This document shows positions 16,836 to 25,859 of a DNA stretch of 61,371 bases, piece by piece (the first letter of the stretch is position 1; each line of letters opens with the position of its first letter). A model generated the notes under the pieces. The model was not told the DNA's origin. It worked only from the letters and a program-made list of their open reading frames with translations, and did no database searches. The stretch lies in assembly GCA_035293985.1 (NCBI GenBank), contig DATGLS010000011.1:1-61371 (forward strand), given 5' to 3'. The DNA comes from JAVDCA01 sp035293985 (GTDB taxonomy: Bacteria; Pseudomonadota; Alphaproteobacteria; Rhizobiales; Xanthobacteraceae). Made by a program: the position numbers and the translations under genes.

Positions 16836-18394
16836 TCCGCAACCTCGTTCATCTGGTCAGACTTGCCCGTGTCGGCGTCGTCTTCGCCCGCGAAGGCGTG
16901 CTCGGGCTGATCGACCCGCGGCCGCTGCCGTGGACGGCGCGCATCGCCCTGCGCGCCGCGCGGCTGCTGGAGCGTCCGTCGACGGGCAACATCGCGAACC
17001 GTCTCTCCGCGGCGCTGACCGCACTAGGACCCACCTACGTCAAGCTCGGCCAGTTCCTGGCGACGCGCCCCGACGTGGTCGGCCTCGCGTTCGCGCGCGA
17101 TCTCGAAAGTCTGCAGGACCGCATGCCGCCGTTCGCGCAGGCGCAGGCCGAGGCGACCGTTGCGGCCGCGCTCGACCGCACGCTGACCGATCTCTTTCCG
17201 ACCTTCGGGCCGGCCGTCGCGGCCGCCTCGATCGCGCAGGTGCACCGCGCCACGCTGCGCGACGGCCGCATCGTCGCCGTCAAGGTGCTGCGGCCCGGCG
17301 TCGAGCATCGCTTCAAGGCCGATCTCGCCGCCTTCTTCGCGGTCGCCCGCATGGCGGAAGAGTGGTCCGCCGACGCGCGCCGGCTGCGCCTGATCGAGGT
17401 CGTGCAAACGCTCGCCCGCTCGGTCACGATCGAGATGGACCTGCGGCTCGAGGCCGCGGCGCTCTCCGAGATGGCGGAGAACACCAGAGACGATCCCGAT
17501 TTCCGCGTGCCGGCGGTCGACTGGGACCTGACCGCGCGCGACGTGCTCACGCTCGAATGGATCGACGGCACGCCGCTCAACGATCACGCGACGCTCGCCG
17601 CCAAGGGCTTCGACCTGCCGCATCTCGGCCGCGCCGTGATCCAGACCTTCCTGCGCCACGCCATGCGCGACGGCTTCTTCCACGCCGACATGCACCCGGG
17701 CAACCTGTTCGTCGATGCCGGCGGCCAGCTGGTCGCGGTCGATTTCGGCATCATGGGACGGCTGAGCCCGAAGGAGCGGCGCTTTCTCGCCGAGATCCTG
17801 CACGGCTTCATCACCCGCAACTACCGGCGCACGGCCGAGATCCATTTCGAGGCCGGCTACGTGCCGGCGCACCATTCGGTCGAGAGCTTCGCCCAGGCGA
17901 TCCGCGCGATCGGCGAGCCGATTCACAACCGCTCGGCGGAAGACATCTCGATGGCGAAGCTCTTGATGCTGCTCTTCGAGGTCACCGGCCTGTTCGACAT
18001 GCGCACGCGGCCGGAGCTGCTGCTGCTGCAGAAGACCATGGTGGTGGTCGAGGGCGTGGGCCGCTCGCTCGATCCCAAGCTCGACATCTGGACCGCCGCC
18101 GAGCCGGTGGTGCGCGAATGGATGGAGCGCCATCTCGGTCCCGTCGGCCGCATCGAGGACGCAGCGCAGGGCGCGGGCGAGCTCGGCCGCTTCATCGGCC
18201 AGATGCCGGGCCTGCTCGGCCGCGCCGGCCGTATCGCCGACCAGCTCGACGCCGCGACCCGCGACGGCATCGTGCTCGCGCCCGAGACCGTGGCGGCGAT
18301 CGGCCGCGCCGAGGCGCGGCGCAACCGATGGACCGCGGCGGCGCTATGGGTGATCGCCGCGCTACTGGGGCTGGTGGTCTGGCATTTTCTTTGA
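16832..18394 (+). CDS. ubiB: Ubiquinone biosynthesis kinase-like protein UbiB
   Basis: An atypical ABC1/ADCK-type kinase/ATPase needed for ubiquinone biosynthesis, anchored in the inner membrane. The 520-residue protein contains the family KxGQ motif (YVKLGQFLATRPD), the alanine-rich nucleotide loop (AAASIAQVHRA), HADMHPGN and VDFGIMGRLS, and ends in a hydrophobic helix (AALWVIAALLGLVVWHFL). It begins at GTG 16832, overlapping the ubiE stop as GTGA, so translation is coupled. The much longer frame from 16358 is a shadow over ubiE. Confidence 0.92.
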   Translation: MIRNLVHLVRLARVGVVFAREGVLGLIDPRPLPWTARIALRAARLLERPSTGNIANRLSAALTALGPTYVKLGQFLATRPDVVGLAFARDLESLQDRMPPFAQAQAEATVAAALDRTLTDLFPTFGPAVAAASIAQVHRATLRDGRIVAVKVLRPGVEHRFKADLAAFFAVARMAEEWSADARRLRLIEVVQTLARSVTIEMDLRLEAAALSEMAENTRDDPDFRVPAVDWDLTARDVLTLEWIDGTPLNDHATLAAKGFDLPHLGRAVIQTFLRHAMRDGFFHADMHPGNLFVDAGGQLVAVDFGIMGRLSPKERRFLAEILHGFITRNYRRTAEIHFEAGYVPAHHSVESFAQAIRAIGEPIHNRSAEDISMAKLLMLLFEVTGLFDMRTRPELLLLQKTMVVVEGVGRSLDPKLDIWTAAEPVVREWMERHLGPVGRIEDAAQGAGELGRFIGQMPGLLGRAGRIADQLDAATRDGIVLAPETVAAIGRAEARRNRWTAAALWVIAALLGLVVWHFL

Positions 18395-18408
18395 AGATTT
18401 AACGGATT

Positions 18409-18433
18409 GATTGCATTGATTGCATTGCAATCA
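18409..18433. promoter_or_regulatory. Palindromic operator candidate before rhh-coaBC
   Basis: A perfect palindrome, TGATTGCA-T-TGCAATCA, lies at 18417-18433. Its left arm overlaps a tandem 9-base repeat GATTGCATT at 18409-18417 and 18418-18426. It ends 17 bases before the ATG of coaBC, which encodes an N-terminal ribbon-helix-helix domain. The 8-base half-sites are of the size bound by FitA-type RHH antitoxins, whose known half-site, as I recall it, is TGATAGCA. The site sits in the only gap (56 bases) of the ubiE-dut run. Confidence 0.6.
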
Positions 18434-18450
18434 CATGCTAGAACGACGCC

Positions 18451-19914
18451 ATGGCCAGTCTCACGGTCCGCCAGCTCGACGAGAAGCTCAAGACGCTGCT
18501 GCGCGTGCGCGCCGCGCGTCATCAGCGCTCGATGGAGGACGAAGTCCGCTTCATCCTGCGGCAAGCCGCCGAGGAAACCGGCCGCGAGGCCGTCGGCCTG
18601 ATCAACCCGCCCTACGAGCCGCGGGCCTCGCCGGCAGCCCGCGTTGCGGCGAGCACTGAGACGAAGCGCATCGTCCTCATCATCGGCGGGGGCATCGCAG
18701 GCTACAAGTCGCTCGACCTGATCCGGCGGCTGCGCGAGCGCCACTACGGGGTCCGCTGCGTGCTGACGCCCGCGGCCCAGCACTTCATCACACCGCTTGC
18801 AGCCAGCGCGCTTGCCGGCGAGCCGGCCTATACGGACCTGTTCGATCCGAGGAGCGAGCTCGACGTCGGCCACATCCGCCTTGCGCGCGACTGCGACCTC
18901 ATCGTGGTCGCGCCCGCGACCGCCGACCTCATGGCGAAGATGGCGGGAGGCCATGCCGACGACCTCGCGACCGCGGTCCTGCTCGCGACCGACAAGCCGG
19001 TCCTCCTGGCGCCCGCCATGAACCCGCACATGTGGGGTCATGGCGCGACCCGGCGCAACCTGGCGCAGCTCGCCGCCGACGGCATCGTGACGGTCGGCCC
19101 CAACGCGGGCGAGATGGCCGAGCGCGGCGAGGCCGGCGTCGGCCGCATGGCCGAGCCGCTCGACATTGCGGCGGCGGCGGAGCGACTGCTCGCGCCGGCG
19201 GCGCGGCCGCTCGCCGGCAAGCGCGTGCTCATCACGTCGGGGCCGACGCACGAGCCGATCGATCCGGTGCGCTACATCGCCAACCGCTCGTCCGGGAAGC
19301 AGGGCCACGCGATCGCGCGCGCCGCCTCCGACGCCGGGGCCGCCGTGACGGTGGTGTCCGGACCGGTCAACCTGCCCGACCCGCCCGGCGTCGAGGTCGT
19401 GCACGTGGAGAGCGCGCGCGACATGCTGGCGGCGGTCGAGCGCGCGCTACCCGCCGATATCGCGGTCTTCGCGGCGGCGGTGGCGGACTGGCGCGTGGCG
19501 CACGAAAGCGGACAGAAGATGAAAAAAGACGGCAGCGGGCCACCGAGGCTCGCCATGACCGAGAACCCCGACATTCTCGCGACGATCGCCCATCTCGAGG
19601 CGAAGCGACCGCCCCTCGTCATCGGCTTTGCGGCGGAGACGGAGCATGTGGTCGAGCACGCCAAAGCCAAGCTCAAGCGCAAGGGATGCGACTGGATCCT
19701 GGCGAACGACGTCTCGGCCGAGTCAGGGGTGATGGGCGGCGATGTCAACCGCATCCATCTCGTGACCGCGGACGGCGTCGAGGACTGGCCGACGCAGAGC
19801 AAGGACGACGTCGCCCGCATGCTGGTCGGGCGCATCGTTGCGGCGCTTGGCGCCAAGGCGGGCGCAAAGACCGGTACGAAGACCGATACTCTTGGCCGCA
19901 AGGGCGGGCGATGA
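18451..19914 (+). CDS. coaBC: Ribbon-helix-helix domain fused to CoaBC (PPCS/PPC decarboxylase)
   Basis: Bifunctional coenzyme A enzyme that ligates cysteine to 4'-phosphopantothenate and decarboxylates the product. This 487-residue form has extra N-terminal sequence: residues 1-42 (SLTVRQLDEKLKTLLRVRAA, SMEDEVRFIL) are a FitA/Arc-like ribbon-helix-helix fold, then a linker to about 71. The decarboxylase part follows, with His141 in LDVGHIRLA and Asn191 in PAMNPHMW. The active-site Cys of the common ACGE motif is missing (GEMAERGEAGVGRM), as I recall for alphaproteobacterial CoaBC. The ligase part starts near 252 (VLITSGPTHEPIDPVRYIAN; ANDVS). ATG 18451 has no strong ribosome site. Its stop overlaps dut as ATGA. 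Confidence 0.88.
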   Translation: MASLTVRQLDEKLKTLLRVRAARHQRSMEDEVRFILRQAAEETGREAVGLINPPYEPRASPAARVAASTETKRIVLIIGGGIAGYKSLDLIRRLRERHYGVRCVLTPAAQHFITPLAASALAGEPAYTDLFDPRSELDVGHIRLARDCDLIVVAPATADLMAKMAGGHADDLATAVLLATDKPVLLAPAMNPHMWGHGATRRNLAQLAADGIVTVGPNAGEMAERGEAGVGRMAEPLDIAAAAERLLAPAARPLAGKRVLITSGPTHEPIDPVRYIANRSSGKQGHAIARAASDAGAAVTVVSGPVNLPDPPGVEVVHVESARDMLAAVERALPADIAVFAAAVADWRVAHESGQKMKKDGSGPPRLAMTENPDILATIAHLEAKRPPLVIGFAAETEHVVEHAKAKLKRKGCDWILANDVSAESGVMGGDVNRIHLVTADGVEDWPTQSKDDVARMLVGRIVAALGAKAGAKTGTKTDTLGRKGGR

Positions 19915-20366
19915 GCGTGATCGACGTGCAGATCGTCCGCCTCCCGCACGGCGCAGACCTGCCGCTGCCCGCCTATCAGAGCGCGCAGGCCGCGGGTCTC
20001 GACCTGACGGCCGCGGTACCGGCCGACGCGCCGGTGACGCTCGCACCGGGCGAGCGCGCCCTGATCCCGACTGGCGTCGCGATCGCGTTGCCGCCGGGCG
20101 TGGAAGCGCAGGTACGGCCGCGCTCGGGGCTCGCGGCACGGCATGGCGTCACGGTGCTCAACAGCCCGGGAACGATCGATGCGGACTACCGCGGCGAGGT
20201 GCAGGTAATTCTGGTCAACCACGGACATGAGTCCTTTGCGGTGACACGCGGCACCCGGATCGCCCAGATGGTAATCTCTACGGTTGTATCATCCAGGCTG
20301 CATGAGGTTCACGCGCTCGACCTAACCCCGCGCGGCGCCGGCGGTTTCGGATCGACCGGTGGTTGA
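19911..20366 (+). CDS. dut: dUTP diphosphatase (dUTPase)
   Basis: Hydrolyses dUTP to dUMP and keeps uracil out of DNA. The 151-residue trimeric dUTPase contains all five family motifs: AGLDLTAA, RSGLAARHGV (PRSGLA), NSPGTIDADYRGEV, RIAQMVI and the C-terminal GGFGSTG arm. The ATG overlaps the coaBC stop. The upstream open frame to 19032 is a shadow. Confidence 0.96.
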   Translation: MSVIDVQIVRLPHGADLPLPAYQSAQAAGLDLTAAVPADAPVTLAPGERALIPTGVAIALPPGVEAQVRPRSGLAARHGVTVLNSPGTIDADYRGEVQVILVNHGHESFAVTRGTRIAQMVISTVVSSRLHEVHALDLTPRGAGGFGSTGG

Positions 20367-20462
20367 GGCGCCGATCGGTATTAAGTAACCCTGGACCGGA
20401 GCTTTCGTGTACGATATTACCGTTTCTGCTTGGGGGACCTCTTTCATCTTCGGACTGCCGGA

Positions 20463-20888
20463 ATGCCCTTCCTGCCTCGCAAAGGCATCCTCGCGATTGC
20501 GGCGGTGGTGGATATTGCGCTGAATGACCGGGAGCACCCGGTTTCGGCGAAGACATTGGCCGTTCGCCATGGCTTGCCGCCGCGTCACCTCGAACCGGTG
20601 CTGCAAGCGCTGGTGCGCGAGGGCATCCTCAAAGGGATCCGCGGCCCGGGCGGCGGCTACGAGCTCGCGGCGGAGGCGCGCGAGATCACGGCCGCGCAGA
20701 TCCTGCACGCCGCCGAGCTCATGGACGAGGAGCGCGCGCCGGAGTCGACGTCGCCGCTCGTCGTCGACATCGTGCTGCCGGCGATCGCTCATGCCGAGAA
20801 GGCGCTGCTCGAAGCGCTCGGCCGCATCACCATCGAGGACATGGTGCGACCGAACGATCGGCGGCGCGCTGCGAATACCTGCGCGTGA
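20463..20888 (+). CDS. Rrf2-family transcriptional regulator
   Basis: A 141-residue winged-helix regulator of the Rrf2 family: recognition helix segment HGLPPRHLEPVLQALVREGIL, wing KGIRGPGGGYELA and a long dimerisation helix. The three cysteines that hold an iron-sulphur cluster in IscR/NsrR are absent; the only Cys is third from the C-terminus. So it does not sense through a cluster. Start ATG 20463; GTG 20430 is a possible alternative. The 96 bases before it separate it from dut, and its targets are unknown. Confidence 0.8.
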   Translation: MPFLPRKGILAIAAVVDIALNDREHPVSAKTLAVRHGLPPRHLEPVLQALVREGILKGIRGPGGGYELAAEAREITAAQILHAAELMDEERAPESTSPLVVDIVLPAIAHAEKALLEALGRITIEDMVRPNDRRRAANTCA

Positions 20889-20900
20889 TCGCGGCCGCCG

Positions 20901-21878
20901 TCAGTTCATCGTGACGTGGGCGTCGCGCACCACGGCATCCCACTGATTCTTTTCCCTGGCGAGAAACGCCGCAAACTCCTGCACGCCGCCCGGACGGATC
21001 TCGGCGCCGAGCCGCTCGAGCGCGGTGCGCACCTGCGCATCGGCGAGCACCTGGTTGATCGCGCCATTGAGCTTCGCCACGACCGCAGGCGGCGTACCGG
21101 CCGGCGCGACGATCCCCGTGAAGGTGAGCGCGACGAAATCGGGCAGGCCGCCTTCGATCAGCGTCGGCAGCTCGGGCGCGAGGGCATTGCGCGTCTCGCT
21201 CGCGACGCCGAGCGCGCGTAGCTTGCCGGCGCGCACCAGCGGCAAGAGGCCCGCGACCTCGCCGAACATCATCTGGACCTGCCCGGCGAGCAGCGCCGTC
21301 TGCGCCTCGGCCGCACCTTTGTAGGGAATGTGCACGATGTCGATGCCGGTCCGCAGCTTGAGCAGCTCGCCGGCGAGGTGGGTGAGATTACCGTAGCCAA
21401 CCGAGCCGTAGTTGAGCTTGCCCGGATGCGCTCGCGCCGCGGCGAGCAGCTCCTGGACGGACTTCGGCCCGTCCGGCGAGACCACCAGCACCTCGTAGCC
21501 TTCGGTGAGCTTGGCGATCGGCGCAAAGCTCTTGAGCGTGTCGTAGTCGCGATAGCGCACCACCGCGGGCATGACGGCCAGCGTGCTCGCATTGCCGAGC
21601 ATGATCGTGTAGCCGTCCGGCTCGGTTGCGGCGAGCGCCTTGGCGGCGATCGAGCCGGTCGCCCCCGGACGGTTCTCGACGATGATGGTCTGGCCGAGCA
21701 GCGCCGAGAGATGCGGCGCGATGATGCGCGCCGTAGTGTCGATCGGCCCGCCCGGCGGATAGCCGACCACGAGCTTGATCAGGCGGGCGGGATAGTCGGC
21801 GGCGTGCGCCCACCCGTTCGCGCCGACCGCGCCGGCGAGCAGCGCGAGGGCGCCGCGCCTCGTGATCGCGACCACCAT
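20901..21878 (-). CDS. Bug-family tripartite tricarboxylate transporter substrate-binding protein
   Basis: A 325-residue periplasmic binding protein of the Bug/TctC family, which captures organic acids for TctAB-type transporters. The N-terminus carries a Tat- or Sec-like signal (ITRRGALALLAGAVGANGWAHA), then the family opening YPARLIKLVVGYPPGGPIDTTAR and IVENRPGATGSIA. No TctA or TctB genes are adjacent, which is common for this expanded family. ATG 21878 lies 8 bases after the stop of the dioxygenase gene, so they are probably one operon. The frame to 22067 is an upstream shadow. Confidence 0.87.
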   Translation of the reverse strand: MVVAITRRGALALLAGAVGANGWAHAADYPARLIKLVVGYPPGGPIDTTARIIAPHLSALLGQTIIVENRPGATGSIAAKALAATEPDGYTIMLGNASTLAVMPAVVRYRDYDTLKSFAPIAKLTEGYEVLVVSPDGPKSVQELLAAARAHPGKLNYGSVGYGNLTHLAGELLKLRTGIDIVHIPYKGAAEAQTALLAGQVQMMFGEVAGLLPLVRAGKLRALGVASETRNALAPELPTLIEGGLPDFVALTFTGIVAPAGTPPAVVAKLNGAINQVLADAQVRTALERLGAEIRPGGVQEFAAFLAREKNQWDAVVRDAHVTMN

Positions 21879-21886
21879 GGCCGCAC

Positions 21887-22897
21887 TCACGCGCTCTTCT
21901 GCCGGTTCTTCACGCTGTCGAACCACGGGCAGACGCCGGTCATCACGTCGTAGTTGCCCTCGATCACCTGCACGGGCCGGCGCAAGCCGGCGCGCGCGTT
22001 GGCGAGCCGCATGTCGCGCGCCTCCTCGCGCAGCTCGGGCGCGAGCCAGGCGCGGTCGTGGCCCCACAGGCTCGGTCCCTCCTTGCGCTCGCTCGGCTGC
22101 CAGTTCGCCATATCGATGCTGCGCGCGCCCCAGCCGTACTCGACCATGAAGGCGGACGGCGTCCAGGTGTAGAACGAGGTGACCCAGTCGCCGCAGTGGC
22201 GTCCGAGCGTGACCGCGAGCCGCCCGTCCTCGGCGCTGGCGAGGTCGTAGCCCTGGCCGACGTCGTCGAGGCTGTAGAGCTCGAGCATCATGTGGTGCAC
22301 GGCATTCTTGCCGGTCGCCGCGAACGCGAGGCTGTGGTGGCGCGGGTTGACGTGGAAGAAATAGACCGGATACGGCCGCAGGAAGTAGTCGCTGATCTTG
22401 AAGCCGAGGGTGTCGCGATAGAACGCCATGACATCCTCGAAACGCTCGACGTGCAGCACCACATGGCCGAGCCCGAGTGCGCCGGTGCGAAAGCCGGAAA
22501 TATTGCGGCCTGGCCGGAACGCCTCGCCCGCAACCTCGGCTCCGTGGAAGATCTCGACCCGGTTGCCGACGGGATCGTTGAGCACGATCAGGTCGGCGAC
22601 CCGCCGCTCGTCGGCGAGAGCCCGCGCGCCGCGCGCGACGCGCACGCCTTGCGCCTCGAGGTGACCCGCAAAGGCATCGAGCGCGGCGGCATCCGCGACC
22701 TCCCAGCCGAAGAATTTGATGCCCTCCCCGCCATCGGCGTCGATGACGATGCGCTGCTTGCGGTCATCCATGCGGAACGCGAGGCTCGACCGGCTCTTGT
22801 CCACGAGCTGAAGCCCGAGCAGGTCGCGGCCGTAGCCGGACCAGTCCTCGGTGTCCTTGGCGCGGATGCCGACATAGCCCAGAGCCTGCGGATGCAT
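21887..22897 (-). CDS. Type I extradiol ring-cleavage dioxygenase (BphC-like)
   Basis: A 336-residue two-domain vicinal-oxygen-chelate protein that resembles 2,3-dihydroxybiphenyl 1,2-dioxygenase. The C-terminal domain holds the three iron ligands at typical spacing: His145 (GLGHVVLHV), His201 or His202 (NAVHHMMLEL) and Glu253 (FMVEYGWG). The acid-base His candidate sits in NPRHHSLAF. It likely opens a catechol-type ring; the exact substrate is not readable. Pairs with the downstream Bug protein as a possible uptake-and-degradation unit. Confidence 0.85.
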   Translation of the reverse strand: MHPQALGYVGIRAKDTEDWSGYGRDLLGLQLVDKSRSSLAFRMDDRKQRIVIDADGGEGIKFFGWEVADAAALDAFAGHLEAQGVRVARGARALADERRVADLIVLNDPVGNRVEIFHGAEVAGEAFRPGRNISGFRTGALGLGHVVLHVERFEDVMAFYRDTLGFKISDYFLRPYPVYFFHVNPRHHSLAFAATGKNAVHHMMLELYSLDDVGQGYDLASAEDGRLAVTLGRHCGDWVTSFYTWTPSAFMVEYGWGARSIDMANWQPSERKEGPSLWGHDRAWLAPELREEARDMRLANARAGLRRPVQVIEGNYDVMTGVCPWFDSVKNRQKSA

Positions 22898-23199
22898 GGA
22901 TGCTCTCCGATTGCGGATCGGCGGAGTCTATCGCATTGGCGGCGGCGTACCAGTCGCCGACTGCCGGCGACTTTCTTACCGTTATGCACCGTTCACGATC
23001 TGGACTCTTTTGGCCGAGTCCCTGCCCGGGTAGATTGGTGCGATTCGCGGGCCTGAGTTGCATGGGATGGCGGCTCGCGTTCACTTTCAATCCGAGTCGG
23101 TTCCGTGACGCGTGCTTTGGTCCTCGACCTTGGCCGAGCAGTTGCGGATTCGTGGTCCGGCGGCGCGCCTGCGCCGCCGACCGATGAGGGGCAGCGGGG
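22898..23199. other. Divergent intergenic region before divL
   Basis: About 300 bases between the dioxygenase gene and divL. No repeat, hairpin or persuasive promoter pair was found; a GCGGGG purine stretch just before 23200 may serve as the divL ribosome site. Confidence 0.4.
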
Positions 23200-25707
23200 A
23201 TGCCGGAGACGATCCGGGCGACGGGCGGGAGCCTCCAAGCTCGACTGCAACGCAATCGATTCCGGATACCGGCCGCCGGCGCGCTCTCTCTGCTGCCGAC
23301 CATGGCGGCCGCCCAGGACGCCGGCCGCTGGCCCTTCAACTCCCCCTATCTTGAAGCTTTCCTGCGCCTCGAGCAGCATGAGATCGCGGCGCTGGCGCTG
23401 ATCCTCGGCGTCGTCTGCTTCGCCGTGTTCACCGCCATCCTGCTGGTGCGCACGCGCGCCCGCGCCGCCGCCAACGACATGATCGCGCGCGAGAAGGCCG
23501 CCGCGCTCAAGACCCAGGTGGACCAGCTCACCGGCCTCCTGCTCTCCGAGCCGCACGTGCTCGTGTCCTGGCCCGCCGCCGGCGACGTGCCGCAGATCCT
23601 CGGCGACACCTCCGCCATCACCGGCGATGGCGATCCGCAGCGTCTGCTCCCTTTCGCCTGGCTCAATGACGGCGATGCGCGCGCCATGGCGGAGGCGGTC
23701 GAGCGGCTGCGCGCCGACGGAGAGGCCTTCAGCCGCTCGCTCACGACGCTGGCGGGCCGCCAGGTCGAGGCGGAAGGCCGCGCCATCGCGGGCCGGGCCG
23801 TGATGAAGCTGCGCGACGTGAGCGGGGTCGAGCGCAAGCTCACCGAGATCAAGGCCGCGCACGGGGCGCTCAAGAGCGAGCTCGACGCCTTGCGCACCCT
23901 GATCGAGGCGCTGCCGTCGCCGGTGTGGATGCGCGACGCCTCCGGCCGGCTCACCTTCGTCAATGCCGCCTACGCGCAGGCCGTCGGGGCGGCGGACAGT
24001 GCGACCGCCGCAAGCCGCGGAATCGAGCTCGTCGGCGGCGCCGCCCGCACCGACCTCGACCGGGCCGCGGCCGCCGGCGGCGTCCGGTTGCGCCTGCCCG
24101 CCGACATCGCCGGCCAGCGGCGCAGCCTCGACGTGATCGAGGTGCCGACCCTGCATGGCCGCGCCGGCATCGCGCTCGATGCGACCGAGGTCGAGGCGCT
24201 GCGGCGCGAGCTCGAGCGCGTCGCCGAGACGCATCGCCGCACGCTCGATCAGCTGGCGACAGGCGTCGTGACCTTCGGGGCCGATCAGAAGCTCGCCTTC
24301 TACAACGCCGCCTATCTCACGCTGTGGGACCTCGACGCGGTCTTCCTCGACCAGCGACCGACCGACTCGGAGGTGCTCGACCGGCTGCGTAGCGACCACA
24401 AGCTTCCCGAGCCGCGCGACTTCCGCCAGTGGAAGACCGAGCTGCACGCCGCCTATCGGGCCAACGCCGCGCAGGCGCATGTCTGGCATCTGCCGGACGG
24501 CCGTACCCTGCGCGTCATCGCGACCCCGCACGAGGACGGCGGCGTCACCTACCTGTTCGTCGACGTGACCGAGCGGCTCGACCTCGAGCGCCGCTTCGAT
24601 GCGCTCAAAAGCGTCCAGGGCGAGACGCTCGACAACCTCGCCGAGGCGCTCGCGGTGTTCGGCAGCGACGGCCGCGTGCGGCTGTTCAATCCGGCTTTCA
24701 CTCGCATGTGGCGGATCAATCCGGCGGCGCTCAAGGAGCAGCCGCATATCGAGGCCGTGATCGCGCTCGCCCGTCCGCGCCACAACGACGACGCCACCTG
24801 GCAGAAGCTGCGCACCGCCGTCACTGCGCTCGATCGGCGCGATCCGGTGGCGCTGCGCATCGAGCTCAGCGACGGCAAGGTGGTCGACTGCAGCACCGTG
24901 CCGCTCCCGGATGGCGGCACGCTGATCGCGTTCCAGGACGTCACCGCCTCGGTCAATGTCGAGCGGGCGCTGCGCGAGGGCAACGAGGCGCTGCGCGCCG
25001 CCGACGAGCTCAAGATCAAGTTCGTGCGCCACGTGTCGTACGAGCTGCGCTCGCCGCTCACCAACATCATCGGCTTTGCCGAGATGCTGCGCGAGCCCGC
25101 GACCGGCACCCTCGACGCGCGCCAACGCGATTATCTCAGCCACATCACCGGCTCGACCGACGCGCTGCTGGCGCTGATCGACGACATTCTCGATCTTGCG
25201 TCGATCGATGCCGGCGCCATGAACCTCGATCTCGGCGCCGTCGACATCCGCAAGACCATGGCGGCGGCGGCCGAAGGCATCCAGGACCGGCTGGTGAAGG
25301 ACGACATCAAGCTCGACATCCGCACCGCCGCCGACATCGGCAGCTTCACGGCCGACGAGCGGCGGGTGCGCCAGGTCCTGTTCAACCTGCTCGCCAACGC
25401 GGTCGGCTTCTCGCCGCCCGGCGAGACCGTGACGCTCGCGGCCAAGCGCACCGAGGACTCGATCATATTCGCAGTGACCGACCACGGCCCCGGCATTCCG
25501 CCCGACATGCTCAACAAGGTGTATGACTGGTTCGAGACCAACACCACCGGCTCGCGGCACCGCGGCGCCGGCCTCGGCCTGTCCCTGGTGCGCTCCTTCG
25601 TCGTGCTGCACGGCGGCCGGGTCGACATCGATTCGCAGCTCGGCCGCGGGACGACGGTGGTGTGCACGTTCCCGCTCGCGCAGGCGATCCGGGTGACGGC
25701 GGCGTAG
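23200..25707 (+). CDS. divL: DivL-like tyrosine-box sensor kinase homologue
   Basis: An 835-residue membrane-anchored histidine-kinase homologue of the cell-cycle protein DivL, which in Caulobacter works with DivK and CckA to control CtrA. One membrane helix at about 64-85 (ALALILGVVCFAVFTAILLV) is followed by several PAS-like domains (about 225-600). The phosphoacceptor box reads HVSYELRSPLTNIIGF: Tyr614 replaces the His of ordinary kinases, the hallmark of DivL. The ATPase domain is intact (NLLANAVGF, DHGPGIPP, GAGLGLSLV). The next gene encodes TsaE, as near divL in other alphaproteobacteria. Confidence 0.85.
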   Translation: MPETIRATGGSLQARLQRNRFRIPAAGALSLLPTMAAAQDAGRWPFNSPYLEAFLRLEQHEIAALALILGVVCFAVFTAILLVRTRARAAANDMIAREKAAALKTQVDQLTGLLLSEPHVLVSWPAAGDVPQILGDTSAITGDGDPQRLLPFAWLNDGDARAMAEAVERLRADGEAFSRSLTTLAGRQVEAEGRAIAGRAVMKLRDVSGVERKLTEIKAAHGALKSELDALRTLIEALPSPVWMRDASGRLTFVNAAYAQAVGAADSATAASRGIELVGGAARTDLDRAAAAGGVRLRLPADIAGQRRSLDVIEVPTLHGRAGIALDATEVEALRRELERVAETHRRTLDQLATGVVTFGADQKLAFYNAAYLTLWDLDAVFLDQRPTDSEVLDRLRSDHKLPEPRDFRQWKTELHAAYRANAAQAHVWHLPDGRTLRVIATPHEDGGVTYLFVDVTERLDLERRFDALKSVQGETLDNLAEALAVFGSDGRVRLFNPAFTRMWRINPAALKEQPHIEAVIALARPRHNDDATWQKLRTAVTALDRRDPVALRIELSDGKVVDCSTVPLPDGGTLIAFQDVTASVNVERALREGNEALRAADELKIKFVRHVSYELRSPLTNIIGFAEMLREPATGTLDARQRDYLSHITGSTDALLALIDDILDLASIDAGAMNLDLGAVDIRKTMAAAAEGIQDRLVKDDIKLDIRTAADIGSFTADERRVRQVLFNLLANAVGFSPPGETVTLAAKRTEDSIIFAVTDHGPGIPPDMLNKVYDWFETNTTGSRHRGAGLGLSLVRSFVVLHGGRVDIDSQLGRGTTVVCTFPLAQAIRVTAA

Positions 25708-25785
25708 CGAATGGGCGCGAATAGGGAGTAACGAATAGCGAATTGATGAGCCGATATTCGCTGCTCGCTATCCGCCATTCGCCTC
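25708..25785. repeat. Dispersed palindromic repeat (GCGAATAG/CTATTCGC type), copy 1
   Basis: Units of GCGAATAG and GAATAGCGAA on the left face ATTCGCTGCTCGCTATCC and CCATTCGCC on the right, an imperfect long palindrome. It directly follows the divL stop and could end its transcript. A second copy is at 28882-28952. Confidence 0.7.
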
Positions 25786-25859
25786 ATTGAGGGTCGCCTT
25801 TCCTGAGAAAAACCGGTACGCAGATCGCCCAACCATCTGCGCAGATCGCTCGACCCAAG

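Noticed and set aside
22993..25611. 872-codon minus-strand frame opposite divL
   Set aside because: Shadow of a conserved gene; amino-acid composition is typical of reverse-complement reading of GC-rich codons.
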